This document shows, piece after piece, positions 63,761 through 64,000 of a stretch of DNA of 64,000 nt. The number at the start of each line of letters is the position of its first letter. The stretch's first letter is position 1. The stretch is from Aplysia californica (lineage: Eukaryota > Mollusca > Gastropoda > Aplysiida > Aplysiidae): contig NW_004797276.1 of assembly GCF_000002075.1 (NCBI RefSeq), positions 1,923,866-1,987,865 on the forward strand, read 5' to 3'. The notes beneath the pieces were generated by a model that saw only the letters and a program-made list of their open reading frames with translations, did not search any database and was not told where the DNA came from. The translations under genes were made by a program, and so were the position numbers.

Positions 63761-64000
63761 AACTTAAGCCTATCCGAGCTTTGGGGTTTTGCCCGCAGTG
63801 TGGGCACAGGTGGTCGGGTGTTGGACTTGTGGTGGAGGCAGGTCTGGTTTTGCGAACGTTGCGTTTTCGTTTGGCTTCGGTGATGCGTTTGGCTTCGGTG
63901 ATGCGTTTGGCTTCGGTGATGCGCTTGGCTTCTGTTGCTTTGGCTCCCTTATAGTAGTTAGTTTTCAACGCCAGTCGAGACGATCTAGGGCCAGTGTTTC
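63760..64000 (-). mobile_element. LINE 3' end, paralogue of 25085-26100, runs off the window
   Basis: On the minus strand it encodes a lysine/arginine-rich stretch, then DHLCPHCGQNPKARIGL, the terminal zinc knuckle. An 18-bp unit (TTTGGCTTCGGTGATGCG) is repeated three times here, giving ITEAKR three times; copy A has one. The position relative to GALC matches copy A. Confidence 0.75.

Overview
The window is animal nuclear DNA: AT-rich, intron-dense, full of microsatellites and transposon debris, with GT-AG introns. It is dominated by two head-to-tail copies of one gene, a galactocerebrosidase (GALC, glycoside hydrolase family 59). Copy A spans 2197-20769 and copy B 33813-59562, both on the + strand. 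Each has 18 coding exons plus one non-coding 5' exon, and the exon borders match between copies. The mix of mobile elements (tRNA-derived SINEs, pogo-type MITEs, a Tc1-like element, several LINE tails) and an MFSD4-like exon suggests a lophotrochozoan, perhaps a gastropod mollusc. That assignment is inference.

Layout. 299-1048: broken hAT-like transposase. About 1085-1388: 5' exon of copy A. 2197-20769: GALC-A. 20770-25084: its 3' flank, with two LINE insertions that copy B lacks. 25085-26100: a LINE 3' end on the minus strand, also present after copy B. 26836-28367: a Tc1-like transposon inside a TA microsatellite. 29202-29459: a lone MFSD4-like exon. 30200-31020: microsatellites. About 31348-31750: promoter and 5' exon of copy B. 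33813-59562: GALC-B. 59563-63760: its 3' flank. 63760-64000: the start of the paralogous LINE. The duplicated unit therefore runs from about 1080 to beyond 25600 and from about 31445 to past the window end.

The most interesting feature is a cluster of three interchangeable exons (16a, 16b, 16c at 50298-53594) in the lectin domain of copy B. Each aligns with the same segment of GALC, each enters in phase 1 and leaves in phase 2, and each has length 1 mod 3. Only a transcript using exactly one of the three stays in frame. This fits mutually exclusive splicing giving three forms of the lectin domain. In copy A only 16b survives: 16a has a stop and a deletion, and the 3.5-kb segment holding 16c is missing. 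About 80 nt of intron on each side of 16b is almost invariant between copies, unlike other introns.

The pair also lets insertions be read against empty sites. One intron-4 site carries a pogo-type MITE in copy B (itself hit by a LINE, which is hit again) and a TA-CTG-TA excision-like footprint in copy A. Tandem MiT/TFE-type E-boxes lie upstream of copy B and in a copy-B-only insertion in intron 6. Copy A lost the upstream pair at the duplication border. No viral, LTR-type or CRISPR sequence was recognised.
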